From: Flavobacterium sp. 1355 | GTDB lineage: Bacteria > Bacteroidota > Bacteroidia > Flavobacteriales > Flavobacteriaceae | NCBI RefSeq assembly: GCF_017833415.1 | Contig: NZ_JAFICC010000005.1 | Span: forward strand, 62,001 to 126,000 | Direction: 5' to 3' | Length of the DNA: 64,000 nt | In this document: piece by piece, positions 1 through 8,239 of the stretch | How positions within the stretch are numbered: the stretch's first letter is position 1 | Layout of the letters: each line of letters starts with the position of its first letter | Position numbers and translations under genes: made by a program | The notes under the pieces: model-generated | The model's database searches: none | What the model was told of the DNA's origin: nothing | Seen by the model: only the letters and a program-made list of their open reading frames with translations

Positions 1-17
1 TCAATACTTTAATAGTA

Positions 18-311
18 TTATCTTTTTGAGATTCTATTATTGGTGATGGTACGCTGAAGGCTGCATCTAAAGCGGTTGATGCCCTGAATGCGTGTTGCAG
101 AATGTTTTGTCCTGCAGTTCTCAACCCGTTTTCGCCATAATTTATAACTGCTGAATTTTAATTCCTTTTTCATTAGAACCTTTACTTCAGCTTCCGATAA
201 ATTAAACTGAAACTTGATGGCGTCAAAAGTTGTTCTGTCTTCCCATGCCATTTCAATAATGCGATCTAGTTCTGCATTAGAGAAATTAGGTTTTTCTTTT
301 TTCATAAACAT
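18..311 (-). CDS. DUF2805 / TIGR03643-family small protein
   Basis: A 97-residue protein whose core (about residues 12-65) has the family pattern RIIEMAWEDRTTFDAI followed by a helix-turn-helix-like LSEAEVKVLMKKEL and SSYKLWRKRV. The family is widespread in Bacteroidota and marine bacteria; its function is unknown and it is usually 70-90 residues. Two in-frame ATGs, at 311 and 305, are both usable; the second begins MKKEK and looks equally good. The basic C-terminal tail (TKHSATRIQG...RISKR) fits the family. It stands alone, with no gene in the next 560 bases. Confidence 0.7.
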   Translation of the reverse strand: MFMKKEKPNFSNAELDRIIEMAWEDRTTFDAIKFQFNLSEAEVKVLMKKELKFSSYKLWRKRVENCRTKHSATRIQGINRFRCSLQRTITNNRISKR

Positions 312-872
312 TCAGTTTTTAAGACTAAGTTAATTAAAAAAAAATATTTTTTGTTTAATATTTTTTATAAATAATTAAACAATTTTAAGTATTTAAATGG
401 GAATGAACTCAGCTTATAAGTAAAGCCATTAATTAAAGATTTAAAGATGAATAAATGCAATTATAGGGTGAAGCAAAGGAATTGGAAGCTATATTTTACT
501 GCAACAGCTTGAAAATAATTGGGTATATAATAGCATATAATTTAACTTTAAATATTTTTTTGTAGCGGAAAATAATTTTAAATAATGTTTTACCTGATAC
601 TAATTTAGTAGCGCATAGTTTATATATTTATAATATAAAATATTTAAAATGAAAGTTTATAGTGGATATTATTTTGTGTTTTGTCTCTTATAATGGAAAA
701 TACTTTAATTAAATGTCATTCATTGCGTTATAATGGAAAAAAATAAAATCCATAGCTGAAACAGGCCAGGAAAAATTTTTCATGAGGTTAAATGTTTTCC
801 CAGCAGTATCAGAGCAGTTGCAATTATTGGTTCCATATTTAGTGGTTGGGTTAGTTTGTTGTATTTTTATTT
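312..872. other. AT-rich intergenic stretch
   Basis: I see no credible reading frame, RNA or repeat here. It is very AT-rich with many runs of A and T. It lies between the start of the DUF2805 gene and the end of abiEii, so it could hold the promoter of the former, but no convincing TAnnTTTG element was found. Confidence 0.5.
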
Positions 873-1727
873 CTATTTAAACTTCAGTTTTTCCAAAAGA
901 TCATTGAAGTACTGCTCTGACCAGATGTTCAGAACACTCTCGTTTTTGATAAATGGGGTAACGTCTTCTTTAATGTTGTCAAAAGATGCTGCTTTAAATT
1001 TTTCACGTAGCAGATTAAGAACATCTTGCTTTGTAAGTTCTTCCTCTGTCCAGTCTCCGGTATCTTTTGCGCGCAAAGTGAAATGATGCAGATCCAGAGG
1101 AATGCCGTTCTTTATGTACCATTCAAAATCATACCAGTCACGCCCTTTTACCCTATTTCCCCATTTACGGAATAAGAGTGCATGCATTTTGCCTGCAAAT
1201 AAACTCGGCCTGCCAAAGCAGTTCACGTAAAAAGAGAATGGTCGGCTCAGAAGTTTGTTTTCTGTTTCAAATCCCAGCGGCGGACGGCGGTCGACTTCAA
1301 TTTTGATTTTTATGGTTCTGTTGGTTGTTTTTATTCCTTCCTGTTTTACGATATTTTCAAGCACCAGTTCTTTCCACTCGGTCTTGGATTTAAGAAATGC
1401 AGAGTCAATATTGGTTTTCTTGGTCTTTTCCTTTTCGCGTATGCTTACCTGCATTCCGACAGCCTTAAATTCATCTACAATAGATTCGAAATAAGGTTCG
1501 AGCGAAAAATCATGATCTTCTTTCAGAAGAGAAAAATCAAGGTCTTCTGAGAAGCGGTCCAGGCCGTAAAATATTCGCAGAGCTGTTCCTCCGTAAAAGG
1601 CGGCTTTTTGGAAAAAATCAGTTCTAGATAAGCCCGCGAGGGCAACTTCCTGCATGATTTCGCGTAAAGCTGATAATACATCATCAGTGTTTTTAGGATC
1701 ATATTCGGCAATCCATTCTTTTATCAT
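873..1727 (-). CDS. abiEii: AbiEii/AbiGii-type nucleotidyltransferase toxin
   Basis: Toxin half of a type IV AbiE toxin-antitoxin system; family members are nucleotidyltransferases of the DNA polymerase beta fold acting in the cytoplasm. The 284 residues show the family motifs: GGTALRIFYG (46-55) followed by SEDLDF (60-65), the catalytic-type motif; KIEVDRRPP (142-150); LFAGKMHALLFRKW (176-189); and KGRDWYDFEWY (194-204). Length is normal and all motifs are intact, so the toxin is probably active. Its start overlaps the stop of the antitoxin gene by 4 bp (ATGA), implying translational coupling. AbiE systems are known in abortive phage defence and plasmid or island stabilisation; which applies here is inference. 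Confidence 0.9.
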   Translation of the reverse strand: MIKEWIAEYDPKNTDDVLSALREIMQEVALAGLSRTDFFQKAAFYGGTALRIFYGLDRFSEDLDFSLLKEDHDFSLEPYFESIVDEFKAVGMQVSIREKEKTKKTNIDSAFLKSKTEWKELVLENIVKQEGIKTTNRTIKIKIEVDRRPPLGFETENKLLSRPFSFYVNCFGRPSLFAGKMHALLFRKWGNRVKGRDWYDFEWYIKNGIPLDLHHFTLRAKDTGDWTEEELTKQDVLNLLREKFKAASFDNIKEDVTPFIKNESVLNIWSEQYFNDLLEKLKFK

Positions 1728-2362
1728 AATTTTTCAAGTGTTTTAATAAGCATTAATAAGCTTTGTCTTTTTGGAGCATCTTTAGCCCAAGAGCGTATGT
1801 CTTTAAGATTGAGTTTTTTAAGGCTTTCGGGTTCAATGCGAAGATCGTCGGTTAAAAAAACTAATGTCTGGGCAGTTCCCCTTAAAGCCAGCCGTGCAGT
1901 AGTGATTATTTTATCGCATAATGCCTTCTCGGGGGATGCGATAAGAACAGTCTGTCGGTCGGACAGCTCTATGCTTTTAATCCCATAGCTGTAGTAGGGC
2001 CATGGCATTGTGCGGTAACTATATCTGCCCACAGGAGTTTTATATTTCTTTGATACCTTAATTGTGACTGAACTTGTTTCATAAACCCTTTCGGGAATCA
2101 GCCCCCAGTATGATAATGCTGATTCCAGTGATACGTAACTTGGTCCCCATAAATGGTTTGCTATTAGAAATGGTTCGGGGCCTGAGATTTCAGCATTTGA
2201 CCGGGTTATATACAGTCCCTTTTTTAAAGGGATTAATTCACCGCTTTTTATCAGTTCGCTGATTTTGTCGTTTGGTCTTTTGTACTCTTTCAGCACATCG
2301 AGCATAACCTGTCTGTTTAGAGGTGCTTTATTAAATTTTCTGGCAAAGTCTTTAAAGTCCAT
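1724..2362 (-). CDS. abiEi: AbiEi-type antitoxin / transcriptional repressor
   Basis: First gene of the AbiE pair. The 212-residue protein has an N-terminal winged-helix-like region (about 1-60, including ISELIKSGELIPLKKGLYI at 34-52) and the AbiEi C-terminal domain with YVSLESALSYWGLIPE and SPEKALCDKI. In characterised AbiE systems the first gene neutralises the toxin without direct protein binding and also represses its own promoter by binding inverted repeats. Two such palindromes lie directly upstream (2384-2404 and 2447-2471). Gene order, 4-bp overlap and length are as expected. Confidence 0.88.
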   Translation of the reverse strand: MDFKDFARKFNKAPLNRQVMLDVLKEYKRPNDKISELIKSGELIPLKKGLYITRSNAEISGPEPFLIANHLWGPSYVSLESALSYWGLIPERVYETSSVTIKVSKKYKTPVGRYSYRTMPWPYYSYGIKSIELSDRQTVLIASPEKALCDKIITTARLALRGTAQTLVFLTDDLRIEPESLKKLNLKDIRSWAKDAPKRQSLLMLIKTLEKL

Positions 2363-2383
2363 TGTTGTTAAATTATTGTGCTA

Positions 2384-2404
2384 AAATCGGAAATTTTCCG
2401 ATTT
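2384..2404 (-). promoter_or_regulatory. Palindrome proximal to abiEi, candidate operator
   Basis: Arms AAATCGGAAA and TTTCCGATTT around a single central base, 22 bp upstream of the abiEi ATG. It shares the ATCGGA / TCCGAT half-site with the distal palindrome. Autorepression by AbiEi binding paired inverted repeats is known in the family; binding here is inferred. Confidence 0.6.
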
Positions 2405-2446
2405 AAAGCAAATATTTCAGCAAAAAAAAATGTGTTATTAAAGATA

Positions 2447-2471
2447 GATAATCGGATTTTTTCCGATTATC
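2447..2471 (-). promoter_or_regulatory. Palindrome distal to abiEi, candidate operator
   Basis: Perfect 10-bp arms GATAATCGGA and TCCGATTATC with a 5-T spacer. Its centre is about 65 bp, roughly six helical turns, from the centre of the proximal palindrome, so two bound dimers would lie on about the same DNA face. Confidence 0.55.
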
Positions 2472-2575
2472 GATACTAAAAAAAGCAATTTTATAAATTA
2501 TAATACAGATTAAATCGGCTGATAGAAAATCTTTGAACCCACCATCTGAAGGCTTTGCCATTCGAACCTCAGTAG

Positions 2576-3142
2576 TTTGATTTTAATGAGGAACGTCAAA
2601 GCGAACAAACGACACCATCCTTATTTTTAACTTTTACAGCAAGCATATTGGTAAATGCTCTTGCTGCCGGGTTATTAGGTTATAGTAATTATGGCTTTAT
2701 GCTTTTGGGTATTGGCACTGTTTTCTGGTTGATTATGGATTCTGTAATTACACAGCAATTAACTGTGGGGGGACTTGGTGTGAAGACAAGAAATTTTATG
2801 GGAATTTACATGGCGCCAGCGGTTATTTTATTTGTCGCTTATCAGGTTGTGGCCGGTACAACATCAAGCATACCTGTCACTTATGCATTAATGGGATATG
2901 CCTTGTTTATTTTTGTTTCGATAACTTTTGCTTTAAAATGGCTTTAAGAACAGTCATTTGCTCCGGGTTATTGGGCATATACTTTTGGTATCGCTACTCT
3001 ATCCCTATTTGCTTTAAAAGCAAATGATTCAGTTGTTACCGGGCTTGCGTTATTTATTTTTTGCTTTACAAATATCTTTGTTTTAGGTGTTGCAATTGGG
3101 AGTGTTAAACTCGCCCTTAGTGGCAAATACATTCCAAAATAA
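2576..3142 (+). pseudogene. Remnant of a TehA/SLAC1-family membrane transporter
   Basis: An open stretch from 2576 to a TAA at 2945-2947 encodes hydrophobic segments (residues like GYSNYGFMLLGIGTVFWLI and GIYMAPAVILFVAYQVVAG). Past that stop the same frame continues for 64 codons to a second stop at 3140, with SFAPGYWAYTFGIATLSLFA and later FVLGVAIGSVKLAL. The APxYWAyTFG pattern and membrane spacing match the C-terminal half of tellurite-resistance/C4-dicarboxylate transporters (TehA, about 320 residues). The N-terminal half is missing, and one in-frame stop interrupts what remains, so this is a decayed gene rather than a functional 99-residue protein. Confidence 0.7.
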
Positions 3143-3278
3143 TTAAAAAGGTTGAAGAATGCATATAAGGGGCAATTTATGGAAACGAAAACAAAAAAAT
3201 GACCTATTTTAATGATCAATAGTTTTTTATATAAAAATGGCGTCCATTGTATTCAATTGGCGCTATTTGGCTGTAGTG

Positions 3279-3397
3279 ACCCCAACGGGACAAATTGCTA
3301 TGAGTTTTATGGAGGATTTGAAAAGGGGCTTACTACTGAAAGAGCATGTCTTTCATTGGCTTTATGAATTTTGTTTGTATGTCGTGCTGGGGATTGT
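3279..3397 (+). repeat. Degenerate dispersed repeat, copy A
   Basis: Shares blocks with 7235-7387 and 49900-50003: CCCCAA..GGACAAATT, TTTTATGGAGGATTTGAA, GTCTTTCATTGGCTTTATGA and a GTTTGnATnTC block. In one frame the upstream part reads like protein (GCSDPNGTNCYEFYGGFE) before going out of frame, so it looks like a gene fragment that has been copied and has decayed. The rest of 3143-3930 holds no intact gene. Confidence 0.55.
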
Positions 3398-3870
3398 TTA
3401 TTTACCGCATTTACAAAATGTGGGGTGAGTTTTAAATTTAAACCGCATTTTTGCGGTGATTATATTTTTTTACCACCGCAAAGTGACTAATAAATAAATA
3501 ACTTAAGGCTTTTTATTTTTAATGAAATGATATTCATTAAAAAATATGTACAAACTATATTACAATACAAAATGCTACTGCCAACAGATTAATGATCTAT
3601 AACAATTTCCGAAAACTAATTGAGGCGGTAAAATCTTAATCAACAGTTTGGGTAGTAAAATCTCTGTAGGATTACCAATTAAAGGATTATCTGAACTCCA
3701 AGGGTGCCGAAGATAGCCGGTTTTTAAAAGAAGGTGAAAGATTGCGAATGCTAAAACCTAAATCATAGTTGATTTCTGAAACAGACATAGAAGTGGTGGA
3801 GGGGGAGCTGCAGATTTGAATCTTAACCGCAGAGTGGCTCTTTTGCTGAATTTTTAATTTTTCTAGATTG

Positions 3871-3925
3871 TTTGTGCCATGATTTTGTCACAAAACTCAA
3901 AGTACTATTTTATTTAAACGTACTT
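3871..3925. repeat. TGTGCCA-type repeat, copy next to the transposase end
   Basis: TGTGCCATGATTTTGTCACA followed by AAACTCAAAGTACT. Near matches occur at 5747, 6948 and, weaker, 7449. It lies immediately outside the 3' end of the IS630-like gene. Whether it belongs to the insertion sequence end or to an older repeat is not decided. Confidence 0.5.
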
Positions 3926-3930
3926 TTACA

Positions 3931-5508
3931 TTATCTAAATCTAGGGTCTTTACAATTTTGACTGTCTTTAAAAACAGAAGGAACTATTTCTTTTCCCCAT
4001 ATTTTTTTTCCCGCTTTTTGTGGATGTAAAAGGAAATATTGATTCCTGCTGGTAAAATATTGAGAGATAGCCTCCTTACAGTCCTCAAGACTTTCATAAT
4101 TACTATTATGAATGACGGATTTTGCCAATCCACTAAACACTGACTCAATGACGTTTAAGAACTGAGCTGAGGCTGGCAATGGTGCTAATGCAACAATTGG
4201 AGTATGATGTTCTTTTCTGTAATCATCCTGATTTATTGCATATAAAAACGTATTGAGCTCTTTTGAGGAGTGCCATGATGCAGCATCCCAGGAAAGATAT
4301 AGTTTCTCTTCTGTGTTATATTGCGACAACAGCAGTTTAATCAATTTTATCATTTCGATTGTATTCTTTTTTGTGGAATAAAAATGAGTAATTTGATTTG
4401 AAGATAATTCTAATGCAGCTGTACAAATGGTAAAACCCTTACTTTTTTGTATTTGAGGAAATGTTTTTATTTCTCCTTTTTGAACTAGTGATCTGCCTCC
4501 TTTTATTTTAACTGCGAAGGGACCAAACTCATCTATAGAAAAAAACTTTTCTCTTCGTCCGAGATTTTTTAGAATATCGGTAATTTCATTCATTTTTTTT
4601 CTGAATTGTGGATCTGGGCTTGTAAGCACTTCTTTTGCTTTTCGATAAGTATAACCTTCCAATTTAAGATATTGTGATATAGTGGAAGTAGATATATTTA
4701 TCCCGTATATTTTTCTGTATGTTTCGGCAAGATCGGTCAAAAACCAAGAAGTACGATTTATGCCATGCAGTTTAGGAGACTCATGAATTAGCTTTATAAT
4801 ATTTGTTTTTTTCTCTTTTCTAAGCTGTAATATATTAGGATTGGTTTTATGATTTTTCTTTTCAAACCCTGAAATGCCGTGTTTTTTATAGCTATTTATC
4901 CAGTCCCTGACTGTATTTCCGGACCTTTCAATTTTTTCAGCAATTTCCGCTGTAGGTCTGCTTTTATAAGATTCTGTAATTACTACAGATAGTTCCCATC
5001 GATGGCGGTCACGTGAATTTCGCCAGCTTCTAAAGGTTTTTAAGTCTTCTTCCGGTATAAAATTGACGTCCCATGCTTTATGAACAATGTGCTTATGTGT
5101 TTTGAGCCAATTGTTAAAAATAGTAATGAACTGGGAACGTTTGTAACCATCTGTATATACACTAATGTATTTATTCCATGCTGTTATTGCGCTTGAAAGC
5201 CGCTGAGGTTCTTGCTGTACCAGCTCAAAAAGAAAATTTTGCAAATCAATTGTCTTTTCGCTGATATGTGCTTCGGGTTTAAGAAGGGGAATCTTCTTAT
5301 TGTTATAAAGTGCATCGCCAGGTTTAGAATGAATAACGGAGGTATAAAATCTTGCATAACGCTTAACGGTGTTCCTTGTAATATTAAGATTAGAGGCGCA
5401 CTTGCTAATATTTAAATTTTTAGACTCTACCAAATGAGCAATCTTCAACTGTTTGGCTTTTGATATAGGATGACGGGACATGATTTCAAGTGTAAAATTT
5501 GACGTCAA
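3931..5508 (-). CDS. IS630/Tc1-like DDE transposase with long N-terminal region
   Basis: A 525-residue transposase. Residues 12-55 form a helix-turn-helix (LNISKCASNLNITRNTVKR); 175-225 a second one (RPTAEIAEKIERSGNTVRDW); 225-290 a linker typical of IS630 proteins; then the DDE catalytic core: D326 in FFSIDEFGP, D408 in LYLSWDAASWH, E455 in FLNVIESVFSG. All three acidic residues are present, so the enzyme may be active. Usual IS630 transposases are about 340 residues; the extra 170 at the N-terminus are unusual. The start could also be the ATG nine codons later (5481). I could not define terminal inverted repeats by eye; degenerate repeats flank both sides. Confidence 0.85.
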   Translation of the reverse strand: MTSNFTLEIMSRHPISKAKQLKIAHLVESKNLNISKCASNLNITRNTVKRYARFYTSVIHSKPGDALYNNKKIPLLKPEAHISEKTIDLQNFLFELVQQEPQRLSSAITAWNKYISVYTDGYKRSQFITIFNNWLKTHKHIVHKAWDVNFIPEEDLKTFRSWRNSRDRHRWELSVVITESYKSRPTAEIAEKIERSGNTVRDWINSYKKHGISGFEKKNHKTNPNILQLRKEKKTNIIKLIHESPKLHGINRTSWFLTDLAETYRKIYGINISTSTISQYLKLEGYTYRKAKEVLTSPDPQFRKKMNEITDILKNLGRREKFFSIDEFGPFAVKIKGGRSLVQKGEIKTFPQIQKSKGFTICTAALELSSNQITHFYSTKKNTIEMIKLIKLLLSQYNTEEKLYLSWDAASWHSSKELNTFLYAINQDDYRKEHHTPIVALAPLPASAQFLNVIESVFSGLAKSVIHNSNYESLEDCKEAISQYFTSRNQYFLLHPQKAGKKIWGKEIVPSVFKDSQNCKDPRFR

Positions 5509-5688
5509 GTATGATTGAAATTACAGGGTAAAGATGTAAGTATAGTTAATATATGGTGTCGTCAGGGTCACCTATATAAGTACTGTTAAAGTAGTGCTGG
5601 AATTATTATTAAAGATAAGGGAGATTTAATAATGTTAGTGATTGTAATGCTAAAATTTTTTTAAATTGCTTTAATTACTTATAAAGTT

Positions 5689-5760
5689 TCGAACCTAAAA
5701 TTCTCAGAACCTTATTTTGCTGTGATTTACTTTTTCAAAACACACTGTGCCACGATTTCT
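5689..5760. repeat. TTCGAACCTAAA...TGTGCCACGATT repeat, copy 2
   Basis: Matches 6888-6960 over about 70 bp: TTCGAACCTAAA, CTTATTTTGCTGTG, TTTACTTTTTCAAAA and TGTGCCACGATT. It lies upstream of the transposase gene. The surrounding 5509-5997 carries nothing else I can name. Confidence 0.55.
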
Positions 5761-5997
5761 ATTTAATAGCGGAAAGCATTCAAATATCTAACCAATTTAT
5801 TAAATATTTTTATGGAATTGTATCATGTTAATTCGTAACTCAGATCTTATTAATTGTCTTTTCATTCGGTTTTAATTTTTATTTCTTTTTGCTTTATAGC
5901 AATTAAATAGTTTCCATTTAGCACAAATTTGCCAAGGACAAGACTATATCTAAATCGAACCAAATACCTAAGTCTTGTCTAGCTGTTATCGGTAGTT

Positions 5998-6678
5998 TTA
6001 ATTAATTTCAAAGATGTTAGATTTTTCAATATTTTTAATATCAGTCTCATATTCTTTAGAAGTAATTACTCCTTTATTTTCAAAGTAAAATTTTAAAAAA
6101 ATCTTTGAAACACTAATAGGAATTGTATTTGAGGTTTTAACAGTTCGACTCAATCCGCTAAAAAGAGGCTCTAGTTGAAAGTAAGAATATTTTTTATATT
6201 TTTCATTTTCAGAAAATTTATAATACCCTTTGATTATTCTACTTGAAGTATTGTTTTTAAAATCAAATTTTACTGTTGTAAATCCATTTTTGGGATCTGT
6301 TTCTAAGTCACATTCGGAAAAGTCTTCTTCTACGTCTTTTGTTTCAATGTTTAAAGTTTTGGATTCACCAGGTATAAAATATTTAAAGCAAACATTTTCA
6401 TAATAGTACGGAGAAGTTGCGTTAAAACAAATAATATTGTAATGTGCAGAGGTTTTGAGGTTATATTTCAGCTTAACACTTTTACCTGCAGGTAAATTTT
6501 TATCAATTAAATTTTCATTAAATATTTGTCCACAATAAGGGGCTTTAAGTATAGAATCATATTCAATTATATAAAAATTTGTAATTGGATTTTTAGTATT
6601 ATTTTTTACAGTTATTTGACTGTGAATTTTAAAACTAATCAAAATTAAAATAGATAAAAGTATTGTTTTTTTCTTCAT
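5998..6678 (-). CDS. Secreted protein of unknown function
   Basis: Not recognised. The 226-residue product begins with a clear signal peptide (MKKKTILLSILILISFKIHS, cleavage expected after HSQ or SQI) and the rest is hydrophilic and strand-rich, with four cysteines (two near residues 107-129) and repeated KNNT-type motifs at about 25 and 143, suggesting two related immunoglobulin-like or beta-sandwich halves. It is bracketed by repeats and a tRNA remnant, has very high AT content, and has no operon partner. It is probably a genuine but accessory exported protein. Confidence 0.5.
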   Translation of the reverse strand: MKKKTILLSILILISFKIHSQITVKNNTKNPITNFYIIEYDSILKAPYCGQIFNENLIDKNLPAGKSVKLKYNLKTSAHYNIICFNATSPYYYENVCFKYFIPGESKTLNIETKDVEEDFSECDLETDPKNGFTTVKFDFKNNTSSRIIKGYYKFSENEKYKKYSYFQLEPLFSGLSRTVKTSNTIPISVSKIFLKFYFENKGVITSKEYETDIKNIEKSNIFEIN

Positions 6679-6787
6679 GTTTTGTCTTTGTTATTATAGA
6701 ACTCCAGCTCTTGAAAGTGTTCTCATGAAAAGCTGTGCGAATGTCTCCTGACTTCGCACCCGCAATCTAAATCAAATATAAACAAAA

Positions 6788-6811
6788 AAGCTCCAGATTT
6801 CTCTGAAGCTT
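6788..6811 (-). terminator. Rho-independent terminator after a lost tRNA
   Basis: On the minus strand a 10-bp stem (AAGCTTCAGA / TCTGGAGCTT, one G-T wobble) with a GAAA tetraloop is followed by six T. It lies just downstream of the tRNA 3' remnant and therefore looks like that tRNA gene's own terminator. Confidence 0.65.
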
Positions 6812-6818
6812 TATCTCT

Positions 6819-6843
6819 TAGTAGCGGGAACGGAACTCGAACC
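6819..6843 (-). other. Truncated tRNA 3' end, candidate attachment-site remnant
   Basis: The minus strand reads AGGTTCGAGTTCCGTTCCCG then CTACT: a T-loop (TTCGAGT) followed by T-stem and acceptor-stem sequence, directly before a strong terminator. The T-stem no longer pairs fully and no D-arm or anticodon arm lies upstream. Only the last 25 or so bases of a tRNA are present. Fragments like this arise when an element integrates into a tRNA gene. The parent tRNA cannot be named with confidence. Confidence 0.45.
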
Positions 6844-6887
6844 TGTTAGCAAATAAAATAATTAAAATAAAAGCAGCGTATAATATA

Positions 6888-7000
6888 TTCGAACCTAAAC
6901 TTCTTAGAGCCTTATTTTGCTGTGGTTTTACTTTTTCAAAATGCAATGTGCCACGATTCTGCCACAAAACTTAAAGTACTTTACTTTTAAAGTATTATAT
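6888..7000. repeat. TTCGAACCTAAA...TGTGCCACGATT repeat, copy 3
   Basis: The longest copy: TTCGAACCTAAA, CTTATTTTGCTGTGG, TTTACTTTTTCAAAA, TGTGCCACGATTCTGCCACA, AAACTTAAAGTACTTTA. Its first part matches 5689-5760 and its second part matches 3871-3925, so it unites the two. Confidence 0.55.
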
Positions 7001-7234
7001 GAAAATTGCTTTGATTCAAGGGCTCTAATTTTACCTTTCAATTTGTATTTTGATAGTAACTAAAATCATTTTGCTCTGCTTCATGATCAAAATTTTATTT
7101 ACTGAAGGGTAATCAATATTTTACTTTTTGCAATCCTAGTCTATTCTAAAAGCTGGACTCTTTTATTTCTGTTTGCACTATTTAACTAAGAATTGCTGGT
7201 AAATAAAACGTGGTTTATTTTGTCCCGTCAAGGG

Positions 7235-7387
7235 GCCCCAAAAGGACAAATTATGCACCATTTTATGGAGGATTTGAAGAGATTGGCGTACTGGAAGTAG
7301 AGGCTGTCTTTCATTGGCTTTATGAATTTGGTTTGGATGTCCAGTTGGGGATGGATGAAATTCGTATCTAATCTAATAGGAGAGTTG
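7235..7387 (+). repeat. Degenerate dispersed repeat, copy B
   Basis: Best-preserved copy of the element seen at 3279-3397 and 49900-50003. One frame reads NYAPFYGGFEEIGVLEVEAV then FHWLYEFGLDVQLGMDEIRI and a stop, which looks like a real C-terminal protein segment with no start. A weaker TGTGCnACGATT-like block follows at 7449, just before the RIC gene. Confidence 0.55.
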
Positions 7388-7493
7388 CGAATTCTAACTT
7401 TCAGCTTTAGTAATTGATTTAGAAGGAATACTATTTTTCAGAATAGCATGTGCAACGATTGTGTGATAAAACTAATAATTTAAAGAACTTTAT

Positions 7494-8210
7494 CTAAGCT
7501 TTTTCAAGTGCTACGGCTTTTGGAAATAAAATATTATTCTCCAGATGAATATGCTTGTGCAGGTCATGTTCAAATTCTTTAAGCATTGCAAAAGTTACTT
7601 TATAAGTATTGCAGGTATCTGCTGGAGGGGTATAATTTTTGGTTAATGCAGCAATTTTTTTAAAGCGTTGTCCTACTGTATCATGTTCTTCTTTAATCAA
7701 AAGTATTTGATTTTCAAGAGTTCCAAAGTGTGCTATCTCTAAAAATAATCCTTTCGAATGCGCCTCATTTATTTTTTTTATAAAAGGAAAAAGGACCTGT
7801 TCTTTTTTTCTCATATTAGCAGAGAGATCTAAGGCAGATTCAGTAAATAAAGTATTAATTTCAAAGAGGTCAGGATATGTTTCACCATGAACAGTACATA
7901 GTTCATTTAATAATTTACGCAAGACGGGTGTTTTTTCAGCCACATATCGATGATGTGTTTTTTCTATATAGTCTGCCAACAGATCCGATGACCATGATTT
8001 ATAGTTAAAAGATTGGTTGGCCGAATTATTTGTTGCGCGGTCAAGCTCATCAATTAGAAGAGACTCCTCAATGCCTCGTTTTTTGCAGGCTTCTTTTAAG
8101 GTACGATGACCTTTACAACAAAAATCAATGCTATATTTTGAAAAAATTGCTGCCGTCCTAAAATCATCAGCTGCGATTTCGCCAATTGTGGTTTTGTTTG
8201 TTGTTTTCAT
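7494..8210 (-). CDS. ric: RIC di-iron iron-sulfur cluster repair protein (ScdA/YtfE/DnrN), copy 1
   Basis: The 238-residue protein has the ScdA N-terminal domain (about 1-60: TTIGEIAADDFRTAAIFSKY with CCKGH at about 31-35) and a hemerythrin-like domain (about 75-235) with the iron-binding histidines in THHRY, VHGE, KEEHD and HIHLENNILFP. RIC proteins repair nitrosatively or oxidatively damaged iron-sulfur clusters in the cytoplasm. It follows nadB by 29 bp on the same strand, so the two are likely cotranscribed. A paralogue sits at 34235-34963. The pair resembles each other throughout and shares nearly the same C-terminus (TPPADxCNTYKVTFAM). Confidence 0.92.
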   Translation of the reverse strand: MKTTNKTTIGEIAADDFRTAAIFSKYSIDFCCKGHRTLKEACKKRGIEESLLIDELDRATNNSANQSFNYKSWSSDLLADYIEKTHHRYVAEKTPVLRKLLNELCTVHGETYPDLFEINTLFTESALDLSANMRKKEQVLFPFIKKINEAHSKGLFLEIAHFGTLENQILLIKEEHDTVGQRFKKIAALTKNYTPPADTCNTYKVTFAMLKEFEHDLHKHIHLENNILFPKAVALEKA

Positions 8211-8239
8211 AGGAAGTTATAAAGACTTAAGGTTATTAA

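Noticed and set aside
2648..2947. Intact 99-residue membrane protein
   Set aside because: The frame continues past its stop with clear TehA C-terminal sequence, so it is part of a decayed transporter.
3871..5600. Terminal inverted repeats of the IS630-like element
   Set aside because: Short AAGTAC-type matches exist at both ends, but none is long enough or at a consistent distance to be called by eye.
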